Source of the DNA: Vicingaceae bacterium | GTDB taxonomy: Bacteria; Bacteroidota; Bacteroidia; Flavobacteriales_E; Vicingaceae | Assembly: GCA_026003395.1 (NCBI GenBank) | Contig: BPHE01000006.1 | Coordinates: 1 to 64,000 of the forward strand | DNA: 64,000 bases | Reading direction: 5' to 3' | Shown here: in pieces, positions 17,404 through 25,695 of the stretch | Layout of the letters: the number at the start of each line of letters is the position of its first letter | Position numbering within the stretch: the first letter of the stretch is position 1 | The notes under the pieces: generated by a model | The model's database searches: none | What the model saw: only the letters and a program-made list of their open reading frames with translations | Told to the model about the DNA's origin: nothing | Program-made: the position numbers and the translations under genes

Positions 17404-17428
17404 AAAAAATTATTAATTTTGTTTTGCA

Positions 17429-17845
17429 ATGCGGTCAATTTTTGCCATATTGTTTGCCATTTGGTATTTGTTTTTGTCTGTTGGTTTTAGTCACAATCGG
17501 CATTACTGTGGTGGCCGTTTGGTAAAAAACGATTGGCAAATCGTCTATCATGACCTTTCTTGCGGCATGATCCAAGACCGGTCCTATTCCTGTGAAAACA
17601 ATCCTGCTTTACAATCCAATTGTTGTCAAAACAAAATCGAAAAATTTCAAATAAACACACAAGCCGAAGTTGTTTCTTCTTTATTCAAAAATATTTCCGA
17701 AAAGTTTCATTTTGTCGATTTTATTCCTTTTTCATTTGTTTATGATTTAAATTGTATAGCCAATATCTCTTTTCATGATCCTCCATGCCTTCCGGAAAAA
17801 TTTCAATTACCTGCATTTCTAATTTTTTGCAACTTAAGATTGTGA
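17429..17845 (+). CDS. HYC_CC_PP family protein, linked to metal efflux
   Basis: A 138-residue exported or membrane-anchored protein (hydrophobic N-terminus, residues 1-20). It carries the three marks that give this Bacteroidota family its name: HYCGG (residues 26-30), a Cys pair in QSNCCQN (about 69-70) and a HDPPCLP segment near the C-terminus. Such genes commonly precede CusA-type efflux pumps, as here. The conserved His and Cys residues suggest binding of a soft metal such as copper, but this is inferred from residues and context rather than demonstrated. TAATTTTG lies only 7 bases before the ATG, implying a very short leader if used. Confidence 0.8.
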   Translation: MRSIFAILFAIWYLFLSVGFSHNRHYCGGRLVKNDWQIVYHDLSCGMIQDRSYSCENNPALQSNCCQNKIEKFQINTQAEVVSSLFKNISEKFHFVDFIPFSFVYDLNCIANISFHDPPCLPEKFQLPAFLIFCNLRL

Positions 17846-17939
17846 TGATTCTTTCTTTGGAGAACAAATTCTTTTCTTTTTGAGTTCTCCTGCACCATTT
17901 TCTTTTATCTGTCATTGGTTCATCAAAACTAATGATATT

Positions 17940-20900
17940 ATGAACAGAATCATAAAATATTTTTTAGAAAACCGTGTAATTACCTTTATATTGTTGCTTG
18001 CCATTATTTTTGGCGGGATTGCCACTGCCCCTTTTCCATGGGATATAGATTTTTTACCACGAAATCCCGTACCGGTTGACGCCATTCCTGATCTTGGCGA
18101 GAATCAACAAATTGTTTACACCGAATGGCCCGGACGTTCGCCTCAAGATGTCGAAGATCAAATAACTTATCCCCTCTCCACAGCATTGATGGGAGTGCCT
18201 GGCGTAAAAACCATTAGAAGCACCTCCATGTTTGGCGCTTCAGTGATATATGTTATCTTCAAAGAAAATGTTGAATTTTACTGGAGTAGAAGCCGGATAC
18301 TCGAAAAGTTAAATTCTTTGCCTGAAGGATTGCTTCCTCCTGATGCCACCCCAACATTAGGGCCTGATGCAACAGCACTTGGTCAAATCTTTTGGTATAC
18401 CCTCGAAGGCCTCGATCCAAAAACAGGGAAAAACGTGGGCGGCTGGGACCTACACGAACTTCGAACATTGCAGGATTTTTACATTAAATATCTTCTGACT
18501 GCCGTGGATGGCGTAGCAGAAGTTGCAGGTATCGGCGGTTATGTCAAAGAATATCAGATTGACCTCGACCCCGAAGCCATGAAAGCTTTTAATGTTACGG
18601 TTGAAGATGTTTACAAAGCCATTGTTCAAAGCAATCTGGATGTAGGAGCAAGAACTTTGGAATTCAACAAAGTGGAATATCTCATTCGCGGAATCGGCTA
18701 TATCCGGTCGCTTAATGATCTGGAACAAAGTGTGGTAAAAGAATATAACCACACGCCTGTGAGAATCAAGGATATTGCATACGTTTCTACCGGTCCGGCT
18801 CCACGCAGGGGGGGACTCGATAAAGACGGAATGGAAGCTGTTGGCGGGGTAGTAGTGGCGCGTTTTGGATCAAATCCAATGAAAACTATCGAAAATGTTA
18901 AAAATGCCATTAAAAAAATTCAACAAAGCTTGCCCAAAAAGCAACTAAGCGATGGTACCATCTCCCAATTAACCATTGTACCTTTTTACGATCGATCGGT
19001 TTTGATTAGAGAAACATTAGGCACTCTTGAATCGGCACTCAACCATGAAATCTTGATTACAATTCTGGTTGTTGTGGTTTTAATTTTTAATCTCAAGGCC
19101 TCTTTTATTATTTCAGGTCTTTTGCCGGTAGGAGTCCTCCTTAGCTTTATCTTTATGCGTTGGACAGGTGTTGAAGCCAACATCGTTGCTCTTTCCGGAA
19201 TTGCCATTGCGATAGGTGTGATGGTGGATATTGGCATTGTATTCACAGAAAATATAATTCGTCATATTGAATTGCTTCCGGAAGAAAATCCCTCAGGTAG
19301 AACCTTGTTGAATACTATTTTTCAAGCAACTTCAGAAGTTTCCGGCGCAATCCTGACAGCACTATCTACCACCTTAATCAGTTTTCTGCCTGTTTTTGCT
19401 CTTGAAGGCCCGGAAGGAAAACTTTTCCACCCTTTGGCAACAACCAAAACATTGGCACTTGCAGGTTCGTTTATTTTGGGTGTTTTCATTCTGCCTACTT
19501 TGGCTTATTGGTTCTTTTCCATCAGAATCACACGCCAAAAGTGGAAAAAAATCTCTTATTTGATTCTATGCTTGGCAGGTATTTACTTATTGATCTTTTT
19601 TAAAAACTTCCTTGGTCTAACAGCTCTTTTATATGGCTCTATTGCTTTGTTGGAAGATTATTGGCCTCAAAAAATTTGGTTCACTTCCACAAAAGCTCAA
19701 TTAATCGTGATTATTCTCACGGTGATCTATTATCTTACACACGAATGGTTGCCTCTAGGTCCACAACAATTGTTCATAGTTAATTTTCTGTTTGTCGGAT
19801 TTATTACAACTCTTGTATTGGGCGTGTTATATTTGATGGTATTTTTCTATGTGCCGGTGTTAAGGTGGGCGCTCGAAAACAAAGTCAAGTTTTTAATCAT
19901 TCCGGCTTTTACCATCTTTTTTGGATGCTTATCCTATTGGGGAGCAGACAAAATTTTCGGGTTTCTGCCCGAATCCATGAAAAAAACATCTTTGTTTCAT
20001 TATTTTAGTCAAACTTTCCCCGGACTTGGCAAAGAATTTATGCCCGATCTCGACGAAGGTTCATTCTTATTGATGCCGAGCACCATGCCTCACAGTGGAG
20101 TAGAAGAAAACACCGAAGTGATCGCTCAATTGGACCGTTCTGTTTCGTCAATTCCGGAAGTAGAACTAACGGTGGGCAAATGGGGGCGTGTCAATTCTGC
20201 TCTCGATCCTGCACCTATTTCAATGTTTGAAAATATCATCAATTATCTCCCGGAATACAAAACAGATCAAAACGGTCGGAGATTGCGCTTTAAAGTGGAT
20301 GAGCAAGGGCGATTTATTTTAAAAAACGGTCATAGATATGCTTATGGGAAAGCCCCATTTCGTAAGATTCCTACCGACAGTTTAATAATAGATCCTGATG
20401 GTGAATATTTCCGCCAATGGCGCCCACACATTCACTCCCCGGATGATATTTGGCAAGAGATTGTAGAAAAAACCGACTTTCCGGGTCTTACTTCGGCTCC
20501 AAAATTACAACCCATTCAAACCCGGCTGGTAATGTTGCAAACCGGTATGCGGGCTCCCATGGGAATCAAAATTTATGGACCTGATTTGAAAACATTGGAA
20601 CAAGCCGGACTCATGCTTGAAAAAGCACTCAAAGAAGTGCCCGGCATTGAACCTAATTCTGTATTTGCCGACAGGGTTGTGGGCAAGCCTTATTTGGAAA
20701 TCATTCCAAAACGCGAATGGTTGAGCCGTTATGGTTTAACCGTCAAACAATTTCAGGAACAATTGGAATTATTGGTTGGGGGCAAAACCATCACTACCAC
20801 CGTAGAAGGACGGGAACGCTATCCTGTGAGATTGCGTTATCCCCGCGAATGGTTGGATCAACCTGAACAGTTGAAAAAAATCTTGTTTTCTACTCCCTCG

Positions 20901-21743
20901 GGCTCTTTTGTCCCTTTGGAATTGATTGCAGACATAAAATTTGAACGCGGACCTCAAATGATCAAAAGTGAAAATACTTTCCTTACTTCTTATGTGATTT
21001 TTGACAAAAAAGAAAATTGGGCCGAAGTAAATGTTGTGGAACAAGCCAATAATTATTTGCAGAAAAAAATAAATTCCGGTCAATTAAAACTTCCGCAAGG
21101 TGTAACCTTTGAATTTACAGGTAACTATGAAAATCAAATTCGCGCCACCAAACGGTTGATGATAATTATTCCGGTCAGCTTGATTTTGATTTTTCTGCTT
21201 CTTTATATGCAATTTAAAAGCATCACGGCATCAACCATTCATTTTTCAGGAGTGTTTGTTGCCCTTGCCGGTGGGTTTATTATGCTATGGTTATATAGTC
21301 AACCATGGTTCCTCAATTTTGAAATTGCCGGTGTGCCAATGCGTGATTTGTTTCAAGTTCACACAATCAACATGAGTGTGGCCGTATGGGTGGGTTTTAT
21401 TTCATTGTTTGGTATTGCCACCGATGATGGCGTTATTATGGGTACTTATATTCACGAAACCTTTCTTAAAAACAATCCTCAAACTATTGAAGAAGTTAGA
21501 TTGTCGGTGATCGAAGCAGGTAAAAAACGCGTAAGACCGGCTATGATGACTGCTGCAACCACCATTATCTCCCTCATTCCGGTTATTACATCAACAGGCA
21601 AAGGTTCGGATATATTGGTGCCTATGGCTATTCCAACATTTGGCGGAATGCTCATCCAGCTGATGACTATGTTTATGGTGCCTGTCTTTCAATGCATTTG
21701 GAGAGAAAATGCCATTAAAAAACAAAAAACTTTAAACACATGA
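17940..21743 (+). CDS. cusA: CusA/CzcA-family heavy-metal efflux RND transporter
   Basis: The inner-membrane pump of a tripartite system exporting heavy-metal cations, 1267 residues. The ATG at 17940 is chosen over the in-frame 17880 because MNRIIKYFLENRVITFILLL begins the first transmembrane helix as in homologues. Landmarks: VDAIPDLGENQQIVYTEWPG near the start, TM4 with VMVDIGIVFTEN, MPDLDEGSFLLMPSTMP in the porter domain, DPAPISMFENII and RLVMLQTGMRAPMGIKI. Met residues sit at places corresponding to copper-binding Mets of CusA, in favour of monovalent copper or silver. It is about 220 residues longer than E. coli CusA, largely through extra hydrophobic segments (about residues 527-640). 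The stop overlaps the TolC-like gene (ATGA). Confidence 0.95.
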   Translation: MNRIIKYFLENRVITFILLLAIIFGGIATAPFPWDIDFLPRNPVPVDAIPDLGENQQIVYTEWPGRSPQDVEDQITYPLSTALMGVPGVKTIRSTSMFGASVIYVIFKENVEFYWSRSRILEKLNSLPEGLLPPDATPTLGPDATALGQIFWYTLEGLDPKTGKNVGGWDLHELRTLQDFYIKYLLTAVDGVAEVAGIGGYVKEYQIDLDPEAMKAFNVTVEDVYKAIVQSNLDVGARTLEFNKVEYLIRGIGYIRSLNDLEQSVVKEYNHTPVRIKDIAYVSTGPAPRRGGLDKDGMEAVGGVVVARFGSNPMKTIENVKNAIKKIQQSLPKKQLSDGTISQLTIVPFYDRSVLIRETLGTLESALNHEILITILVVVVLIFNLKASFIISGLLPVGVLLSFIFMRWTGVEANIVALSGIAIAIGVMVDIGIVFTENIIRHIELLPEENPSGRTLLNTIFQATSEVSGAILTALSTTLISFLPVFALEGPEGKLFHPLATTKTLALAGSFILGVFILPTLAYWFFSIRITRQKWKKISYLILCLAGIYLLIFFKNFLGLTALLYGSIALLEDYWPQKIWFTSTKAQLIVIILTVIYYLTHEWLPLGPQQLFIVNFLFVGFITTLVLGVLYLMVFFYVPVLRWALENKVKFLIIPAFTIFFGCLSYWGADKIFGFLPESMKKTSLFHYFSQTFPGLGKEFMPDLDEGSFLLMPSTMPHSGVEENTEVIAQLDRSVSSIPEVELTVGKWGRVNSALDPAPISMFENIINYLPEYKTDQNGRRLRFKVDEQGRFILKNGHRYAYGKAPFRKIPTDSLIIDPDGEYFRQWRPHIHSPDDIWQEIVEKTDFPGLTSAPKLQPIQTRLVMLQTGMRAPMGIKIYGPDLKTLEQAGLMLEKALKEVPGIEPNSVFADRVVGKPYLEIIPKREWLSRYGLTVKQFQEQLELLVGGKTITTTVEGRERYPVRLRYPREWLDQPEQLKKILFSTPSGSFVPLELIADIKFERGPQMIKSENTFLTSYVIFDKKENWAEVNVVEQANNYLQKKINSGQLKLPQGVTFEFTGNYENQIRATKRLMIIIPVSLILIFLLLYMQFKSITASTIHFSGVFVALAGGFIMLWLYSQPWFLNFEIAGVPMRDLFQVHTINMSVAVWVGFISLFGIATDDGVIMGTYIHETFLKNNPQTIEEVRLSVIEAGKKRVRPAMMTAATTIISLIPVITSTGKGSDILVPMAIPTFGGMLIQLMTMFMVPVFQCIWRENAIKKQKTLNT

Positions 21744-22990
21744 AAACCATCTGTTTACTGAAAAAGATTTATCTATTTGCATTTGTCATATTGGCTTGCC
21801 ATCAACTAATGTCTCAAAAGAGCATGAATGATTATTTAATTGCCGCAGCCAATAACAATCCGGGGTTGAAAGCAAAATTTTCTGAATACATGGCTGCCTT
21901 GAAACTTTTGCCCCAAGCCGGGCAACTCCCCGACCCACAAATAGCTTTCAATTATTTTATTCAAAGTCCGGACATGGGAATGGGACAACAACGTTGGTCC
22001 ATCACATTGATGCAACATTTTCCTTGGTTCGGATTGCTCAAAACACAACAAGATATTGCAACTATGGTTGCCCGCACACGTTATGAAGAATTTTTGACAG
22101 AAAAATCAAAATTGTTTTATGAAGTAAAAGAAACTTGCTATCAAATTTACTTTTTACAACAATCTATCGATATTGCCAAAGAAAACATACGGATTCTGGA
22201 AACCATTCGCAGTTACACCCTTATTAAGATTGAAGCCGGACAAACGACACTTGCCGACGAACTCCGAATTGAGATTGAAATCAACGATCTTAATTATCAA
22301 ATTCTATTGCTTCAAGATAAATTGCAAGATTTGATGGTTAAATTGAAAAATCTTACAGGTGTCGAAAATCCAATTTTACCCGGCATTCAAGACACCATCA
22401 CAATAGCTGAACTGCCCCGCAGTTTTTTGGATAGCATTTTAACCAACAGCCCCATGGTTAAATTGATCGAAAGAAAAATAGAAACTTATTTATTAGAGAC
22501 AAAAGCAGCATATCAAAGCAGCTTGCCATCTTTTTCTGCCGGAGCAGGATATACCTACATCAAGCCCTCGTCAAATCCCATGGCCGATGCATCCAACAAT
22601 GGCAAAGACATGATCATGTTTCCGATGATTACGGTTACGATACCTCTTTACCGTCAAAAATACAAAGCAATGATCGAAGAAGCACAAATAAAATATGATG
22701 GAAGCAAAAACCAACTGCAACAAACCGGTTATGATCTCGAAAACCTTTTTGAAAAAACCGAGACCGAATTTAAAGATGCTCAAAGAAGAAAATTACTATA
22801 TACAACTCAGGGTGCCCTGGCTGAAAAAACCATCAATATTTTGATGGAATCATACGCCAATGACAACAACAATTTTGACGAAATACTACGGATGGAGAAA
22901 CTACTCCTTCAATACCGGCTCGAAAAAGAAAAAGCCATTGTTGACAAACTGAGAGCGATGGCATTTTTGCAATATTTATTAGGGAATTAA
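21740..22990 (+). CDS. TolC-family outer-membrane efflux protein (CusC-like)
   Basis: The 416-residue outer-membrane channel partner of the RND pump. It has an N-terminal signal peptide (hydrophobic to about residue 24, ...LMSQK), then the duplicated long helical hairpins of the TolC/OEP fold (NNPGLKAKFSEYMAALKLLP; heptad-rich stretch around IAKENIRILETI). PDPQIAFNYFIQSPDMGMGQ is typical of the metal-efflux branch in Bacteroidota. Coupled to cusA by a 4-base overlap and followed 6 bases later by the adaptor gene. Confidence 0.92.
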   Translation: MKTICLLKKIYLFAFVILACHQLMSQKSMNDYLIAAANNNPGLKAKFSEYMAALKLLPQAGQLPDPQIAFNYFIQSPDMGMGQQRWSITLMQHFPWFGLLKTQQDIATMVARTRYEEFLTEKSKLFYEVKETCYQIYFLQQSIDIAKENIRILETIRSYTLIKIEAGQTTLADELRIEIEINDLNYQILLLQDKLQDLMVKLKNLTGVENPILPGIQDTITIAELPRSFLDSILTNSPMVKLIERKIETYLLETKAAYQSSLPSFSAGAGYTYIKPSSNPMADASNNGKDMIMFPMITVTIPLYRQKYKAMIEEAQIKYDGSKNQLQQTGYDLENLFEKTETEFKDAQRRKLLYTTQGALAEKTINILMESYANDNNNFDEILRMEKLLLQYRLEKEKAIVDKLRAMAFLQYLLGN

Positions 22991-22996
22991 AATTTT

Positions 22997-24307
22997 ATGA
23001 CCATGAAAAATATTTTAAAAAACCGTTTTATCCAACTATTTCTTGTATTTATTTTAGGTATCATCGTTGGATTATTTATTATATCGGGCTCATCTAAAAA
23101 AACCCGACAGAAAAAAACAAACATTGTGCAAAACGAAGAAGTTGTTTGGACTTGCTCTATGCATCCACAGATTAGAATGGATAAACCCGGTAAATGTCCG
23201 ATATGCGGCATGGATTTGATACCTGCCAATACACAAAAGAAAAAAAACAAACACCATCACGATCCAAATGAAATCAGTATAAGCCCGGAAGCTGCCCGTT
23301 TGGCAGGAATAGAAACAGATGTGGTAAGAAAATCTACGGCTCAGAAAGAAATTCGTTTATTGGGACGCATCAAACCCGATGAAAGATATCTCTATACACA
23401 ATCGGCACATATCCCCGGCCGAATCGAAAGATTGTATGTGAATTTCACAGGGGAACGTATCTTTAAAGGACAAAAATTGGCAAAAATTTATTCTCCCGAG
23501 TTGTTGACGGCACAAAAAGAATTATTTGAAGCCATGAAAATTAAATCAATCAACCCTCAATTGTATCAATCGGTGAGAAATAAATTGAAACTATGGAAAT
23601 TGACGGATGAACAAATTCAAATGATTGAACAAAAAGGTGAAATTGTAGAGTATATCGATATTCTTTCGGATTATGACGGAATTGTGATGAAACGAATGGT
23701 TGAAAATGGCGATCATGTAAAAGAAGGGCAAGGACTTTTTGAAATTGCCGATCTTTCTCATTTGTGGATATTACTTGAAGCATACGAATCTGACCTGCCC
23801 TGGATTAAATTAGGCAATAGCGTTGAATTTATGGTGCAAGGCAAAGGTAACCAATTGTATCGGGGCAAAGTAGATTACATCATGCCATTTATCGACCCTC
23901 AACGCAGAGTTGCTTTCATCAGGGTTGATTTTTATAATCCAAAACTCGATTTACTGCCGGAAATGTATGTTGATGGCCTGATCCGTTCAAAATTAAATAA
24001 TGACGTTGAACAATTGATCATTCCCAAATCAGCCGTTCTATGGACCGGCAAGCGTTCTATTGTTTATGTGGCTGTACCGGGGCGGTCCACTCCGACATTT
24101 TTAATGCGGGAAATAGAACTTGGAGCAGACATGGGTGATTTTTATATTGTCAAATCCGGCTTGAAAGAAGGAGAAGAAATTGCCGTAAACGGCACCTTCA
24201 GAATTGATGCGGCAGCCCAACTTTCCGGCAAAAAAAGCATGATGCAACCGGAAGAGTCCAAGCAGACAAATGCACAGAAAACCCGGTCACACCAACACAT
24301 ACATTAG
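22997..24307 (+). CDS. cusB: RND periplasmic adaptor (CusB-like) with heavy-metal-binding domain
   Basis: The 436-residue membrane-fusion protein linking CusA and the TolC-like channel. An N-terminal membrane segment (about 10-30) is followed by a heavy-metal-binding domain, WTCSMHPQI...GKCPICGMDLIP (about 52-76), then a His-rich linker (KKKNKHHHDPNE), and the lipoyl/barrel-sandwich, alpha-hairpin and beta-barrel parts (ERLYVNFTGERIFKGQKL; DGIVMKRMVENGDHVKEGQG). Cys, Met and His residues in the first domain would bind copper or silver. The C-terminus is again His-rich (HQHIH). Either Met1 or Met3 could be the start. Confidence 0.93.
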   Translation: MTMKNILKNRFIQLFLVFILGIIVGLFIISGSSKKTRQKKTNIVQNEEVVWTCSMHPQIRMDKPGKCPICGMDLIPANTQKKKNKHHHDPNEISISPEAARLAGIETDVVRKSTAQKEIRLLGRIKPDERYLYTQSAHIPGRIERLYVNFTGERIFKGQKLAKIYSPELLTAQKELFEAMKIKSINPQLYQSVRNKLKLWKLTDEQIQMIEQKGEIVEYIDILSDYDGIVMKRMVENGDHVKEGQGLFEIADLSHLWILLEAYESDLPWIKLGNSVEFMVQGKGNQLYRGKVDYIMPFIDPQRRVAFIRVDFYNPKLDLLPEMYVDGLIRSKLNNDVEQLIIPKSAVLWTGKRSIVYVAVPGRSTPTFLMREIELGADMGDFYIVKSGLKEGEEIAVNGTFRIDAAAQLSGKKSMMQPEESKQTNAQKTRSHQHIH

Positions 24308-24393
24308 TTCACTTCTAAATGACTTTTGAATTTTATGTTAAAAATATTTTTTAATTAGGATTTTTTACTAATTACGGACAAAAATTTACAAAT

Positions 24394-25683
24394 ATGGACC
24401 ATCAAATCCATGATGTTTTTATTCCGGAATCAAAACTTCCTAGAATTGTTGTCGTAGGATGTGGTTTTGCCGGTTTTTCATTTATCAAGGCCATGAAAGG
24501 TAAACCTTTTCAGATCGTTTTACTGGATCAAAACAATTTTCACCAATTCCAACCCTTGCTTTACCAAGTGGCCACCAGTGGCATAGAACCCGACAGTATT
24601 GTTTTTCCTGCAAGAAAAATGTTTGAAAATTATCCTAATTTTCATTTTCGAATGACTAAAGTTTTTTCGGTAAACTTTTCGGAAAAAACGCTCGATACCG
24701 AGATTGGACAAATACACTATGATTATTTGATTTTGGCGTCCGGAAGTTGTACAAATTTTTTTGGGTTAAATGATATTGAAAAAAATGCTGTCGGAATGAA
24801 AACCATTCAGGAAGCATTGGATATCAGATCCCTTATTCTACAAAATTTAGAAATGGCTGTTGCCATAGGCAATCCGGAAAAACGCAAATCGCTTTTAACT
24901 TTCGTAGTTGTAGGGGGTGGGCCTGCCGGAGTGGAAACTGCCGGCGCTCTGGCCGAGTTCAAAAAATATGTTGTCCCAAATGACTATCCCGATTTGGATT
25001 CAAATGAAATAAAGATTTTTTTGATTGAAGCCGGTGATCGTTTATTAAGAAATATGCACGAAAAACTTTCAAAAAAATCATTTAAATACCTTCAAGAAAT
25101 GGGGATTGAAATCATGTTGAATACCGTGGTAAAAAACTACGATGGCAATATCCTTACTACTGATAAACAGCAAACTATCAACGCCGGTGCCGTAATTTGG
25201 ACCGCAGGAGTAAAAGGCAATGCCCTGGCAGGTATTGAAAAAACATTACTCAGCAAGGATCATCGTATCATAGTAGACAAATATTTCAGAATACCTAATC
25301 TTGATAATGTATTTGCTATTGGCGATTTGGCTTTACAAACATCCGAGAACTTTCCACATGGTCATCCGATGGTTGCACCTGCCGCAATTCAACAAGGCAG
25401 ATATCTCGGCAAAAATTTTCAAGACATTATTCAAAATAAAAACGTTCCTGTCTTTGAGTATATTGACAAAGGAAGCATGTCGGCCATTGGCCGTAAAAAA
25501 GCCGTGGCGCAAATTAAAAACATGCTTTTCTCCGGTTATTTTGCCTGGTTGCTTTGGTCTGTTATTCACCTTATTTCTATCAGTGGTTTTAAAAACAAAC
25601 TTATTGTTGGAATTGATTGGATTGTGAGCTATTTCTCATATGAAAAAAGCAACCGCTTTATCATTCGTAAATTTAAAAAATAA
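24394..25683 (+). CDS. ndh: NAD(P)/FAD-dependent oxidoreductase, type II NADH:quinone dehydrogenase-like
   Basis: A 429-residue flavoprotein with an N-terminal FAD-binding Rossmann motif (IVVVGCGFAGFSFIKAM), a second dinucleotide motif for NADH (TFVVVGGGPAGVETAGALAE, about 170-189), FHQFQPLLYQVAT near the start and the FAIGDLAL segment near residue 309 that closes the FAD site; these are family marks of NDH-2. A hydrophobic C-terminal stretch (ILPGYFAWLLWSVIHLISI-like, about 375-400) would attach it to the membrane. NDH-2 passes electrons from NADH to quinone without proton pumping. It sits between the metal efflux operon and a copper ATPase, after an 86-base gap. Confidence 0.92.
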   Translation: MDHQIHDVFIPESKLPRIVVVGCGFAGFSFIKAMKGKPFQIVLLDQNNFHQFQPLLYQVATSGIEPDSIVFPARKMFENYPNFHFRMTKVFSVNFSEKTLDTEIGQIHYDYLILASGSCTNFFGLNDIEKNAVGMKTIQEALDIRSLILQNLEMAVAIGNPEKRKSLLTFVVVGGGPAGVETAGALAEFKKYVVPNDYPDLDSNEIKIFLIEAGDRLLRNMHEKLSKKSFKYLQEMGIEIMLNTVVKNYDGNILTTDKQQTINAGAVIWTAGVKGNALAGIEKTLLSKDHRIIVDKYFRIPNLDNVFAIGDLALQTSENFPHGHPMVAPAAIQQGRYLGKNFQDIIQNKNVPVFEYIDKGSMSAIGRKKAVAQIKNMLFSGYFAWLLWSVIHLISISGFKNKLIVGIDWIVSYFSYEKSNRFIIRKFKK

Positions 25684-25695
25684 AAATATATTGCC

